A DNA stretch of 18,949 nucleotides from CAYSYM01 sp964435115 (GCA_964435115.1 CAYSYM010000066.1:1-18949), one strand, 5' to 3'. Positions 8,064-17,366 are shown, counted from the first letter of the stretch. Program-made: numbers and translations. Notes: generated by a model not told the origin, from the letters alone.

Positions 8064-9107
8064 ATGCGAGCCGCCGTGTTTCACGCGCCCCACGCGCCCC
8101 TCTCCATCGAGGAGGTGCCGCTGCCAGCGTACGGGCCATCGGATCTGCTGATCCAGGTGGCGGCGTGCGGGCTCTGCCACAGCGACCTCCACTACATCGA
8201 CCACGGCGTCAAGACGTTCAAGCCGCCGCCGCTGGTCCTGGGCCACGAGGCCTCCGGGACGGTCGTCGCGGCGGGGGCGGCCGTCCAGGGGTTCGGCGTG
8301 GGCGACCGGGTGCTGGTGCCGCCGATCGTCACCTGCGGTGCCTGCCGCTCCTGCCGTTCCGGCCGGGCCAATGTGTGCGAGCGGCTGAAGATGTTCGGCA
8401 ACGACTTCGACGGCGCGTTCGCGGAGTACCTGGCCGCGCCGGCGGCGGAGGTGTTCCACCTGCCGGATGAGCTGCCGCTGGTCGCGTCCTCGATCATCTC
8501 CGATGCGGTGACGACGCCCTGGCACGGCGTGCGGAACCGCGCACGAGTGCGGGCGGGCGAGACGGTCGCCATCTTCGGCTGCGGTGGGATCGGCTTGAAC
8601 GCTGTCCAGGTGGCCGCGCTGCTGGGCGCGGTGGTCATCGCGGTGGACATCAGCGAGGAGAAGCTCGAGTGGGCCTGCCGCCTCGGCGCCGCCGAGGTCG
8701 TCGACGCGCGCGCGGTGCCGGACGTGCCCAGGGCAATCCGCCGACTGACGGACGGCGGCGCCGACGTGGCCGTGGAGGCGATCGGGCGGCCGCAGACCCA
8801 GGAGCAAGCATTCGCCAGCGTGCGCGGCGGCGGGCGCCTGCTGCTGATGGGCTTCAGCTCGGAGAGCATGGCGCTCAACGCCGGCCGCACCACCTACCGG
8901 GAGATCGAGGTGATCGGCACCCTCGGCTGCCGGCCTGTCGACTTCCCGGTCGTCATCGACCTCGCGCGTCGGGGCAAGCTGCAGGTGGAGTCGATGGTGA
9001 CTGGCAGGTTCCCGCTGAGCGAGATCAACGCGGGCCTCGACGCGCTCCGCGCCGGCCGGGGCATCCGCAACGTGGTCGTCATGGACGGCAACGGGGCGAC
9101 CCCGTGA
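8064..9107 (+). CDS. had: 6-hydroxycyclohex-1-ene-1-carbonyl-CoA dehydrogenase
   Basis: A 347-residue zinc-dependent medium-chain alcohol dehydrogenase. In this pathway it would oxidise 6-hydroxycyclohex-1-ene-1-carbonyl-CoA to the 6-oxo compound with NAD+. The catalytic zinc region CGLCHSDLHY and the GHEASGTV motif are present. The four structural-zinc cysteines lie in CGACRSCRSGRANVC, and the Rossmann loop is GCGGIGLNAVQ, ending in AVDIS, which favours NAD over NADP. The open frame extends far upstream through the heptamer array, but ATG 8064 is the correct start: it has GGAG six bases upstream and begins exactly at the family's N terminus. The stop overlaps the start of the next gene. The specific substrate is inferred from the location between oah and dch. 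Confidence 0.85.
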   Translation: MRAAVFHAPHAPLSIEEVPLPAYGPSDLLIQVAACGLCHSDLHYIDHGVKTFKPPPLVLGHEASGTVVAAGAAVQGFGVGDRVLVPPIVTCGACRSCRSGRANVCERLKMFGNDFDGAFAEYLAAPAAEVFHLPDELPLVASSIISDAVTTPWHGVRNRARVRAGETVAIFGCGGIGLNAVQVAALLGAVVIAVDISEEKLEWACRLGAAEVVDARAVPDVPRAIRRLTDGGADVAVEAIGRPQTQEQAFASVRGGGRLLLMGFSSESMALNAGRTTYREIEVIGTLGCRPVDFPVVIDLARRGKLQVESMVTGRFPLSEINAGLDALRAGRGIRNVVVMDGNGATP

Positions 9108-9886
9108 GCGCCGCCGACCGTCCGGCGCGGACTGTCCAGGTAGAGGTCCGCGCAGACGTGGCTTACCTGACGCTGGACCGGCCGCCCGTCAACGTGCTGA
9201 CGATCGCCATGATGCGCCAGCTGATCGACGCGCTCGACCAGGTGTCCGAGCGGCCCAGGCTGCGAGCCGTCGTGCTGCGCGGCCGTGGGAAGGCGTTCTC
9301 GGCCGGCGTCGACATCGGCGAGCACCAGGGTGAGACGTTGCGGCCGCTGCTGGAGACGTTCGACGCGCTGATCCTGCGGCTGCTGCACAGCCCGGTCCCG
9401 CTGGTGTCAGTGGTCCACGGGGTGGCGCTGGGCGGCGGCTGCGAGCTCGCCGCGGCGTCGGACCTAGTGCTGATCGCGGACGACGCGCGGATCGGAGTGC
9501 CGGAGATCAAGCTGGGGGTGTTCCCACCCGCCGCCGCGGTCCTCTTGCCGCGGCTGATCGGCGCCCACCGCGCCTTCGAGCTGATTCTGACAGGAGAGCC
9601 GCTGAGCGGAGCAGAAGCGGCGCGGATCGGGCTGGCGAACCGGGCCGTGCCGGCCGCGGACCTGGACCAGGCGCTCGAAGGGCTGCTGGCGACGCTGCGC
9701 GCGCACAGCGCCGCGGCGCTCCGGCTGGCACGACGCGCCGTGGTCGAGTCGCAGAGCCAGCGGGCGCGTGAGGCGCTGGAGGCCCTGCAGCGAATCCAGC
9801 TCAACGAGCTGATCCCCTCGCACGATGCCCAGGAGGGGCTGCGCGCCTACCTGGAGAAGCGCGCGCCCGTGTGGCAGCACCGCTGA
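9104..9886 (+). CDS. dch: Cyclohexa-1,5-diene-1-carbonyl-CoA hydratase
   Basis: A 260-residue crotonase family protein expected to add water to the dienoyl-CoA made by the reductase. The start is GTG 9104, overlapping the had stop (GTGA), which indicates translational coupling. Family features include RPPVNVLTIAMMRQL near the N terminus, the CoA/oxyanion motifs GKAFSAGVDIGEH and GVALGGGCELAAASD, and PEIKLGVFPPAAAVLLPRLIG, which resembles known Dch/BzdW/BadK-like hydratases. Length equals that of Thauera Dch (about 257). With had and oah upstream, the set of three modified beta-oxidation enzymes is complete. A generic enoyl-CoA hydratase is the alternative but is less likely in this context. 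Confidence 0.87.
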   Translation: MSAADRPARTVQVEVRADVAYLTLDRPPVNVLTIAMMRQLIDALDQVSERPRLRAVVLRGRGKAFSAGVDIGEHQGETLRPLLETFDALILRLLHSPVPLVSVVHGVALGGGCELAAASDLVLIADDARIGVPEIKLGVFPPAAAVLLPRLIGAHRAFELILTGEPLSGAEAARIGLANRAVPAADLDQALEGLLATLRAHSAAALRLARRAVVESQSQRAREALEALQRIQLNELIPSHDAQEGLRAYLEKRAPVWQHR

Positions 9887-9910
9887 GCGCCCGCAGCGCG
9901 GACGGGGAGG

Positions 9911-9937
9911 GGCGTGAGGGTGGCTCAACCTCGCGCC
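9911..9937 (+). terminator. Hairpin after dch
   Basis: GGCGTGAGG (9911-9919) pairs with CCTCGCGCC (9929-9937) over nine positions, one of them a G-T wobble, around a 9-base loop. It lies 24 bp after the dch stop, at the end of the benzoate block. No T-run follows, so termination is likely but not proven by sequence. Confidence 0.35.
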
Positions 9938-10013
9938 ACGCCGGCCGATGATGGAAGGGGGAAGCCTGTGTGAGGCGCGGGCTCGCCCGCCCAGTCCGTG
10001 GGGGGTAGAACCG

Positions 10014-11597
<1,584 letters not shown>

Positions 11598-11685
11598 ACT
11601 CGTGTCAGGCCGGGAGATGCCGCCGCGCGCCAATCCGTAACGTGTGCGCTCCCCCGCCGATCGAGCAACGAGGAGGGGCGACACG

Positions 11686-12111
11686 GTGACTCCCACGACG
11701 CAGACGTGCAAGGTGATTCGGCCGGCTGAGACCTACGAGGGGAAGCAGGGGCTCACGTACTCCGCGGGCATCTACGCCGAGAATACGGGCGCGCAGGGCT
11801 TGTGCCTGCACCTGCTCACCATCCCACCGGGCGCGCGCGCAAAGGCGCACCTGCACCAGCGGCACGAGTCGGCCATTTACATGCTCAGCGGCCAGGTGCG
11901 GTTCTGGTATGGCGAGGGGCTGCGGCAAGAGGCGGTGTGCGGCCCCGGCGACTTCATCTACATACCGGCCAATGTCCCGCACCTCCCTATCAATGCCAGC
12001 GACTCGGAGCCCGCGACCGCGGTCATCGCACGGACCGACCCGAACGAGCAGGAGAGTGTGGTGCTGCTGCCTGACCTGGATGCCGGAGTCACCGAGATGG
12101 CGGGCGCGTAG
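11686..12111 (+). CDS. Cupin-2 domain protein
   Basis: A single-domain cupin of 141 residues. The start is GTG 11686, with AGGAGGGG (11671-11678) at proper spacing; the longer reading from GTG 11644 has no such site. Cupin motif 1 is visible as AHLHQRHESAIYMLSG followed by QVRFWYG, with the HxH and glutamate metal ligands. Motif 2 is PGDFIYIPANVPHLPIN, with its histidine. The barrel probably binds a divalent metal. Such small proteins can be dioxygenases, isomerases or ligand-binding regulators, and nothing here decides which. It follows the receptor gene by 88 bp in the same direction, so they may share a transcript. Confidence 0.8.
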   Translation: MTPTTQTCKVIRPAETYEGKQGLTYSAGIYAENTGAQGLCLHLLTIPPGARAKAHLHQRHESAIYMLSGQVRFWYGEGLRQEAVCGPGDFIYIPANVPHLPINASDSEPATAVIARTDPNEQESVVLLPDLDAGVTEMAGA

Positions 12112-12143
12112 CGGGTATTCCGCCAGACGTGGTGGACGGTCGG

Positions 12144-12533
12144 TCAGCCGCCGCCGACGAACCGGGCGATCCGGGTGCTGACGTCGGCCGGGGCCTCGAC
12201 GAAGTCGCAGCCGGCCCGCCACGGGCCGCCCGGCGCTTCTCGGGGCGGCTCCACGCGGCACACCGCCACGTCCACTACCAACACCTGGCCGGTCGCTCCC
12301 GGGAGCCCGAAGCTGAACCGCAGGTAGTCGTCCACCGAGAGGGGCTCACGCGCCTCCAGCAGGAGCCCGCCGCTGCTCAGATCCAGGACGGTGACGTGGA
12401 CACACTGCCATCCACTCGGGCGCAGCACGGCGACGTGGTACGGGCGGATGGTGACGACGCGCCGAGCAGCCCGTCTGCGGTCGGGCAGGCCGGCGCGCTG
12501 GGCAGGCGGCACCTCCCCCGCTGGTGCTGGCAT
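12144..12533 (-). CDS. PilZ-domain protein (probable c-di-GMP binding)
   Basis: A 129-residue protein with the two PilZ signatures: an RxxxR-type segment DRRRAARR (residues 18-25) and, about 25 residues later, DLSSGGLLLE, matching the D/NxSxxG motif. The remainder forms a small beta-barrel ending in FVEAPADVSTRIARFV. It has no other domain, so it would act as a stand-alone c-di-GMP effector, for example on motility or surface polymers. It converges on the cupin gene with a 32-bp gap and lies downstream of the PIG-L gene on the same strand. Its closeness to a chemotaxis-type receptor may reflect a shared motility theme, but that is inference. Confidence 0.82.
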   Translation of the reverse strand: MPAPAGEVPPAQRAGLPDRRRAARRVVTIRPYHVAVLRPSGWQCVHVTVLDLSSGGLLLEAREPLSVDDYLRFSFGLPGATGQVLVVDVAVCRVEPPREAPGGPWRAGCDFVEAPADVSTRIARFVGGG

Positions 12534-12599
12534 CTCGCCCCGAGTATCGGCGCGGGGCCGCCACTACTGCAGCCGTGCCGGCCGTGAGCGAGGCACGTG

Positions 12600-12621
12600 G
12601 TGAGCGCCGCGCGGTGCTCAC
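12600..12621 (-). terminator. Hairpin overlapping the PIG-L stop codon
   Basis: GTGAGCGCC (12600-12608) and GGTGCTCAC (12613-12621) form nine pairs (one wobble) around a GCGC loop. The stem covers the stop codon of the PIG-L gene (12618-12620). It may mark the end of the mocR/PIG-L transcript, although no T-run is present. Confidence 0.3.
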
Positions 12622-13337
12622 GTGGGCCGCAGCACGCGGAAGCCCTCCGCGAGCGCGAGCCCCGCTCGTTCGCCCGACTCCCGCGCGATGCGGCGGAAGA
12701 ACTCCTCCATGCGCGGCAGGTGCCGGCCCTGGCTCTGGTGCTGCCGGATCGCCTCCCACTTCTGGGGCCAGACGCCTGTGATGTCCACGAACAGGTCTGG
12801 CCGGCCGGACATGATGAGGTACAGCACCTCGGGCTTCCACGGCTCCAGCCCTTCCCGCAGGTGCTCGGGGTGGAACAGTGGCCCCGGCGCGCACACGAAC
12901 GCCGCCTGGAACGCCGCGTAGCCGGCCGCCAGGTGGTCTGGGTAAATGGAGCAGGCGTCCTGGGAGCCGTCGCCAGGGAACGGGTCGTGGGTGATCACCG
13001 CCCGCGGGCGCCGGGCCCGGATGCAGCGGATCAGCGCCTCCCGCAGCTCGTAGGTGTGGTAGGCGAGGTCCCCGTCGTCGAAGCGCAGGAACGTGAGGTC
13101 TTCCACCCCGAGTGCCGCCGACGCAGCGCGCTGCTCGGCCTCGCGGATCGTCGCCATCTCCACCATGGTCCTGGCAGGGTCCGCGGTGCCACGGTTGCCG
13201 CTGGTGCACAGGACGTGCGCGACGCGCTTGCCGGCACGGACCAGGCGGGCGATCGTCCCGCCAGCGTGGATCTCGGCGTCGTCCTGGTGCGCGTAGATCA
13301 CGAGGACCGGATCGGGGATGTGAGCGAAGCTGTCCAC
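12618..13337 (-). CDS. PIG-L/LmbE-family deacetylase
   Basis: A 239-residue zinc-dependent N-deacetylase or amidase. The defining AHxDDxE motif is YAHQDDAEIHAGG (residues 15-27), with His17 and Asp20 as likely zinc ligands and Asp19 as the likely general base. The third ligand is probably the histidine in SIYPDHLAAGYAAF. Other family segments are CTSGNRGTADP and ITHDPFPGDGSQD. Family members act on N-acetylglucosaminyl groups of lipids, antibiotics or thiols such as mycothiol and bacillithiol; the substrate here cannot be assigned. Translation begins at GTG 13337 with a G-rich site upstream, 18 bp after the stop of the MocR gene, so the two are probably co-transcribed. Confidence 0.85.
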   Translation of the reverse strand: MDSFAHIPDPVLVIYAHQDDAEIHAGGTIARLVRAGKRVAHVLCTSGNRGTADPARTMVEMATIREAEQRAASAALGVEDLTFLRFDDGDLAYHTYELREALIRCIRARRPRAVITHDPFPGDGSQDACSIYPDHLAAGYAAFQAAFVCAPGPLFHPEHLREGLEPWKPEVLYLIMSGRPDLFVDITGVWPQKWEAIRQHQSQGRHLPRMEEFFRRIARESGERAGLALAEGFRVLRPT

Positions 13338-13355
13338 GTTGGGCGGGCTCCCCCC

Positions 13356-14918
13356 TCAGTAGACGACCGGTTGCGGGGGCGCGGCGGCCCCGGGCGCCCG
13401 AAGCGCGTGCAGCGCTGCCCTCAACTGGGCAACTCCGCGTCTGATCCGGGCCGGGTCGAGGGCCGCGTAGCACAGCCGCAGCCCGCGCGCGATGCCTTCG
13501 GGCACCGGGCCGCCCGTTCCCGGGTAGAAGAACGGCCCTGGCACGAACGCGACGCCGCGGCGCACGGCCTCCAGGTAGAGGTCGACCGCGGTCGGGCCGT
13601 CCGGGGGTAGCTCCAGCCAGAGGTTGAAGCCTCCGTGCGGCCGCTCGAAGCGCACGCCTCCAGGCAGGCTCGCGGGCCGCTCAAGCTCGGCCACCAGTGC
13701 GTCCCGCCGCCGGCGGTACTCGACGCGAGCTGCGGCCAGGTGGCGGTGCAGCGTGCCGTCCGCCAGCAGCCGGTGCATCGCCCGCTGGAGCAGCGCGTCC
13801 GACGACAGGTCGCTGGCGTACTTGGCCGCCACCAGCTTCTCGAACACGGGCGTGGAGGCCACCAGCCAGCCCAGGCGGAGGCCGGCGGCGATGAGCTTCG
13901 AGAACGTGCCCAGGTGGATCACGTAGCCCGCCTCGTCGGCCGCCCGGAGCGAGGGTGGAGCCGACTCGGCTGGCTCCAGGGGGAAGAAGCCGGCCGAGTC
14001 GTCCTCGACGATGGGCAAGCCGAAGGCGGCAGCCAGGCGCAGGAGGCGCGCGCGCCGCTCGGCGCTCAGGCTGCGACCGGTTGGGTTCTGATAGGTAGGC
14101 ATGCAGTACAGGAGCTTGGGGCGATGGCGCTGGACGAGGGGCGGGAGCAGATCGACCCGCAGGCCGTCCCCATCCAGCGGGACGCCCACAATCCGCGCCC
14201 CGCGCGCCCGGAACGCCTCCAGCGCGCCGAGGAAGCTGGGCTGCTCCACCAGCACGGCATCGCCTGGCCCCACGAACACCTTGGCGACGAGGTCGATGCC
14301 CTGCTGGCAGCCGTTCGTGACGCAGAGGTGCGACGGGCTGGTGGCGATCCCGCGCTCGGCGAGGAGGCTAGCGATGGCCTCGCGCAGAGGCGCGTAGCCT
14401 TCGGTGGGACCGACCTGCAGGGCGCCCGCGCCCTCACGTGAGAGGATCTCGTCGAGCGCTGAGCGGAGCACGGCGACCGGGGCCAGCTCGAAGGCCGCGA
14501 CGCTCGCGGCGAACGAGACGTCGCCGGGCCGACCGGCCAGTCGCAGGAGGTCGCGCTGCGCCCCGGCGGACGGCGCCGCCTGGCCGGCGAATGGTGGCAG
14601 CGCACCCCCGGCCTCGAAGGGAGCCAGCGGGTCCTCTTCGGAACGCAGCGGCGGGGCGGCCACGAAGGTGCCCCGGCCCACCTCACCGCGCAGGTAGCCC
14701 TCCTCCGTCAGCACCCGGTAGGCGTTGGCCACCGTCTCCGGCGTGACATCGAGGCCCTCGGCCAGCGCGCGCACAGGCGGGAGGCGCTCGCCGAGTCGCA
14801 GCGCGCCGGCCTGTACGCGCCGGCGGAGCGCATCGGCCAATTGGCGGGTGAGCGGGTAGCGCCGACCCGCGGAGCGATCCAGCGCCACGGGGAGGTCTAC
14901 CGCGGAGGACGCGCGCAC
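13356..14918 (-). CDS. MocR-type transcriptional regulator (GntR HTH plus aminotransferase domain)
   Basis: A 520-residue regulator from GTG 14918. An N-terminal GntR winged helix (YPLTRQLADALRRRV through LPPVRALAEG, TVANAYRVL and GRGTFVA, about residues 20-85) is joined to a fold-type I aminotransferase domain that binds pyridoxal phosphate. Visible PLP motifs are PTYQNPTGRSL, IVEDDSAGFF and GTFSKLIAAGLRLGWL, with Lys341 as the Schiff-base lysine. The frame stays open upstream to 15173, but those 85 residues resemble a transposase N terminus rather than a regulator, and 520 residues already fits the family. A TACAAT hexamer (14926-14931, minus strand) lies just before the GTG, so the transcript may be leaderless. 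MocR proteins often control amino-acid or PLP-related genes; the target here is unknown, with the downstream PIG-L gene the nearest candidate. Confidence 0.85.
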   Translation of the reverse strand: MRASSAVDLPVALDRSAGRRYPLTRQLADALRRRVQAGALRLGERLPPVRALAEGLDVTPETVANAYRVLTEEGYLRGEVGRGTFVAAPPLRSEEDPLAPFEAGGALPPFAGQAAPSAGAQRDLLRLAGRPGDVSFAASVAAFELAPVAVLRSALDEILSREGAGALQVGPTEGYAPLREAIASLLAERGIATSPSHLCVTNGCQQGIDLVAKVFVGPGDAVLVEQPSFLGALEAFRARGARIVGVPLDGDGLRVDLLPPLVQRHRPKLLYCMPTYQNPTGRSLSAERRARLLRLAAAFGLPIVEDDSAGFFPLEPAESAPPSLRAADEAGYVIHLGTFSKLIAAGLRLGWLVASTPVFEKLVAAKYASDLSSDALLQRAMHRLLADGTLHRHLAAARVEYRRRRDALVAELERPASLPGGVRFERPHGGFNLWLELPPDGPTAVDLYLEAVRRGVAFVPGPFFYPGTGGPVPEGIARGLRLCYAALDPARIRRGVAQLRAALHALRAPGAAAPPQPVVY

Positions 14919-15173
14919 GCCGGGATTGTACGGCCGACGGGCACCCCAAGCCGCACAACGGGAGGCGTGGCCGTCGCTGAGCGCGTCGCAGGTGCTGGGC
15001 CAGCGGCGGCGGAACGCTGGGCAGCGGCTGAGGTGGACCAGCGGGACCGGGCCAGGCGCGGTCAGCATGCTCTCGAGCAGTTTAAACAGGCTATCCTGAC
15101 GGAGGCCCAGGCCGGCGGCGTAGACCTCCCGGCGGAAGGCGCGCAGGCGCGCCAGAGCATCGGGGTCAAGCAT
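14919..15173 (-). pseudogene. Probable transposase N-terminal remnant in frame with mocR
   Basis: The open frame upstream of mocR encodes LDPDALARLRAFRREVYAAG, then DSLFKLLESMLTAPGPVPLV, then CPAFRRRWPSTCDALSDG. I recognise this pattern as the N terminus of a DDE-type transposase family common in actinobacteria and Chloroflexota. The similarity fades after about residue 72, and no catalytic domain follows because the frame runs into the regulator. This is best read as an old insertion-sequence fragment left at the mocR 5' end. The assignment is from pattern memory only. Confidence 0.5.
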
Positions 15174-15291
15174 CCACCGAGCGTGGCACCTTGCCCGTCA
15201 AACCGGAAGCCCCCGCCGCCCCTGGGCTTCTCGTTTGTCCAAACTCCAATAAGCTAACCTCTGCCAAGGAAACGCCGGAGGTCGCCTCAGC

Positions 15292-15513
15292 ATGACGACG
15301 CGCCAGTTCACAGCCCTGATCGAGCGCGAAGGCGACGGCTTCGTAGCGCTGTGCCCGGAAGTGGACGTGGCCAGCCAGGGCGCCACCGTCGAAGAGGCCA
15401 AGCGCAACCTGCAGGAAGCGCTCGAGCTGTTCTTCGAGACTGCCAGCGAGACGGAGATCGCGGAACGCCTCCACGGCGACGTCTACGTCACCAGCGTCAG
15501 CGTGGCCTCCTAG
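15292..15513 (+). CDS. hicB: HicB-family antitoxin
   Basis: A 73-residue HicB protein of the partial RNase H-like fold. The family pattern is clear: FTALIEREGDGFVALCPEVD followed by VASQGATVEEAKRNLQEALE, then LFFETASETE. It lacks a long C-terminal DNA-binding domain, so it is the short form. ATG 15292 has GGAGG at 15277-15281. It lies 5 bp upstream of hicA on the same strand, in antitoxin-first order, and should neutralise the HicA mRNA interferase by direct binding. Confidence 0.88.
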   Translation: MTTRQFTALIEREGDGFVALCPEVDVASQGATVEEAKRNLQEALELFFETASETEIAERLHGDVYVTSVSVAS

Positions 15514-15518
15514 CTCCA

Positions 15519-15740
15519 GTGGCTCGGCTGCGTGTCCTCTCGGGTCGCCAGGTCTGCCGCATCCTCGCCGAGCAGGGATTCGATCAGGTCCGCCAGAGAG
15601 GCGACCACATCGTGATGCAGAAGCGGCTCGAGGGATCGACGATCACCGTGCCTGTGCCCGATCACCGCGAGCTGCGGATCGGCACCTTGCAGGCGATCCT
15701 CCGCCAGTCGCAGCTCCCCAGGGCGCTGTTCGAGGAGTAG
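15519..15740 (+). CDS. hicA: HicA-family mRNA interferase toxin
   Basis: A 73-residue HicA toxin of the double-stranded-RNA-binding fold, predicted to cleave mRNA independently of the ribosome. The protein reads LSGRQVCRILAEQGFDQVRQ, then RGDHIVMQK with the catalytic histidine, then TITVPVPDHRELRIGTLQAI and LRQSQLPRALFEE. The best start is GTG 15519, 5 bp after the hicB stop; the open frame reaches back into hicB, but only the part from GTG 15519 is HicA. The GSH of many homologues is GDH here, which keeps the histidine. The complete pair suggests that the module is functional. Confidence 0.87.
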   Translation: MARLRVLSGRQVCRILAEQGFDQVRQRGDHIVMQKRLEGSTITVPVPDHRELRIGTLQAILRQSQLPRALFEE

Positions 15741-15996
15741 CCGGGGCGCGCGCCTTCCGCCGCTGCCAGGCGGCGCCCCACCGGTTGGGGCACGGCGCGC
15801 AGTGAGGTCTGGCGCCCCTGCCGGCTCGTGGGCGTCCGGCCGAGGTGGAACGCTTGGAGCGGCCTCTCCTGGCCGCAATCGGGACAGCGGCGCGTGGCCG
15901 GCAGCCCGTCTCCCATCGCGCGGTGCCCGGATCGGCGGATCGTGTACTGGAGAGCTACCGTCTTGCTGCGGAGCACGCTGAAGGAGTTGTCGAACA
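15741..15996 (-). pseudogene. Frameshifted zinc-finger protein remnant
   Basis: The 331-bp gap between hicA and selD holds no intact gene. On the minus strand one frame reads TRRCPDCGQERPLQAFH followed by RTPTSRQGRQ. The expected second CxxC (CAPCPNRW, then QRRKARA) appears only in the next frame, around 15790-15801. CxxCGxxxPLxxF...SRxGRQxxCxxC is the layout of small HNH-like or zinc-finger proteins, so this looks like a degraded gene with one frameshift. A sequencing indel would look the same. The rest of the gap shows no clear feature. Confidence 0.38.
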
Positions 15997-16071
15997 CCAG
16001 CGCTTAGCAGGCCCTTCTCGACCATCCTTTGCGCACCATCAAGCACCTTGCCCACCGCTTGCCGGTCGCTC

Positions 16072-17124
16072 TTAGCCCACCCGGATGCGGCCAGGCCTGG
16101 CGGTGAACGTGCCGATCCGCGCCGCCCACCTGACGCCTCTGGCCCGCAGGTCGGCCAGGAGCGCGGCCGCGCGCGCCGGGTCGACCGCCATCAAGAGGCC
16201 GCCTGACGTCTGCGCGTCGGCCAGGACCAGCCGCTGCTCCGGGCGGATGCCCGGTGCCCAGTCGACCACCTCAGAGACGCCAGCCAGGTTGCGGCGCGAG
16301 CCGCCGGGCACCACATCGCGCCTGGCGAAGTCCCAGGCTGGCTCCAGCACCGGCACCGCGGCCACCTCGACCTCGGCGCCGATCCCGCCCTCGCCGAGCA
16401 TCTCGGCCAGGTGGCCGAGGAGGCCGAAACCGGTCACGTCCGTGGCGGCGTGGACCGTTCCGCTGGCCAGCATGGCCTCGCTCGCGGCACGGTTCAGCGC
16501 CGCCATCACCTCCACGACGGCGGCCACAGTCGCGTCAGAAGCCAGCTCGCGCTTGATCGCCGTGGTGACGATGCCGACGCCCAGCGGCTTGGTGAGGAGC
16601 AGCGCGTCGCCGGGCCGGGCGCCCACGTTCCGCAGCACCCGCTCAGGGTGGACGGATCCGATGGCGACCATCCCGTACTTGGGCTCGGGATCGTCGATGC
16701 TGTGGCCGCCGAGGATCGGCACGCCGGCCTCGCCCGCCTTCGCGGCGCCGCCTTCGAGGACCCGCTGGAGCACCTCCAGGGGCAGCGTGTCGCGCGGGAA
16801 GTTGACGACATTGAGCGCGAAGAGCGGCCGAGCGCCCATCGCGTAGAGGTCGCTCAGGGCGTTGGCCGCCGCCACGGCCCCCCAGACGTAGGGGTCGTCG
16901 ACGACGGGCGTGATGTAGTCGATGGTGGCGGCCACGGCCGAGTCGTCCGAGAGGCGGTAGACGGCGGCGTCGTCGCCGGTAGACACGCCTACCACGACGC
17001 GCGGGTCGACGACGGCCGGCAGGTGGCGCAGGACCTGCGCCAGCTCAGCCTTGCTGAGCTTGCAGGCTCAACCAGCGCCGTGGCTGAGCGTGGTGAGCCG
17101 GGGAACCGGCTGCGTCTGTGCCAT
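16072..17124 (-). CDS. selD: Selenophosphate synthetase with in-frame UGA (selenocysteine) at residue 19
   Basis: SelD makes monoselenophosphate from selenide and ATP. From ATG 17124, which has a GGAGAGGAGGTGG site just upstream, the protein begins MAQTQPVPRLTTLSHGAG, then a TGA codon (17070-17068), then ACKLSKAEL. This aligns exactly with the SHGAGCGCK active-site motif of E. coli SelD, where the first cysteine is catalytic and the lysine is essential, so the TGA replaces the catalytic cysteine. Downstream are STGDDAAVY, ATIDYITPVVDDPYVWG, AANALSDLYAMGARPLFALN, GGHSIDDPEPKYG and TDVTGFGLLGHLAEM, all typical SelD. The full length of 350 residues matches the usual 345-350, whereas a normal ORF call would begin 43 codons later and lose the active site. 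The gene ends in TAA at 16072-16074. Confidence 0.92.
17034..17066 (-). promoter_or_regulatory. Bacterial SECIS-like stem-loop after the selD UGA
   Basis: Starting one base after the UGA, the mRNA can fold into a two-part hairpin. The outer stem is CCTGC with GCAGG (5 bp). The inner stem is AGCTCAGC with GCTGAGCT (8 bp, perfect), separated from the outer one by a small asymmetric internal loop (A against GGC), with an apical AAG loop. Size and distance from UGA fit bacterial SECIS elements that bind SelB. The apical guanosine is third in the tight loop rather than in the first two positions often described, unless the closing C-G pair opens. Confidence 0.7.
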
Positions 17125-17225
17125 GCCACCACCTCCTCTCCTCCATGCTCGCCGCCGGCGCCACGCCGCCGACCGCCCGCCTCCCGCTGGACCTCATAGA
17201 TCGCTCAGCCAGAAGAGGGCGCTCC

Positions 17226-17250
17226 GCCAGGGGTGCGGTCGAGCCCTGGC
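17226..17250. other. Hairpin in the selD-thioredoxin-like divergent region
   Basis: The 275-bp region between the divergent starts holds a perfect 7-bp inverted repeat, GCCAGGG (17226-17232) with CCCTGGC (17244-17250), and an 11-base loop. It could be an operator or an RNA hairpin in either leader. I looked for a selenocysteine tRNA in this region and saw none. Confidence 0.3.
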
Positions 17251-17337
17251 CCGGCGGTTGAACAAACGATACATGGGCCGCTCCCCGCGAGGCGCCCATT
17301 CGCGCTCCCGATCGCTCCGGCGACCACTGCCCGAAAC

Positions 17338-17366
17338 TTGTGCCGCGGGCAGCGAGGTGGTATATC
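17338..17366 (+). promoter_or_regulatory. Sigma-70-like promoter
   Basis: TTGTGC (17338-17343) and TATATC (17361-17366) are separated by exactly 17 bases, a good match to the housekeeping -35/-10 pattern in otherwise GC-rich DNA. The predicted start near 17373 leaves a leader of about 27 bases containing GAGGGGAG before ATG 17400. Confidence 0.55.

Noticed and set aside
8669..9103. N-terminal extension of dch through had
   Set aside because: The extra residues are arginine-rich shadow of had. GTG 9104 overlaps the had stop and gives the normal Dch length.
12346..13473. 375-residue minus-strand frame across the PIG-L gene
   Set aside because: It is Pro/Arg/Gly-rich with no domain and lies over the well-supported PIG-L gene in another frame.
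16072..16995. selD starting at ATG 16995 without the UGA
   Set aside because: This start would delete the SHGAG-x-xCK active site and has no better ribosome-binding site. The upstream ATG with in-frame UGA restores the full family length.
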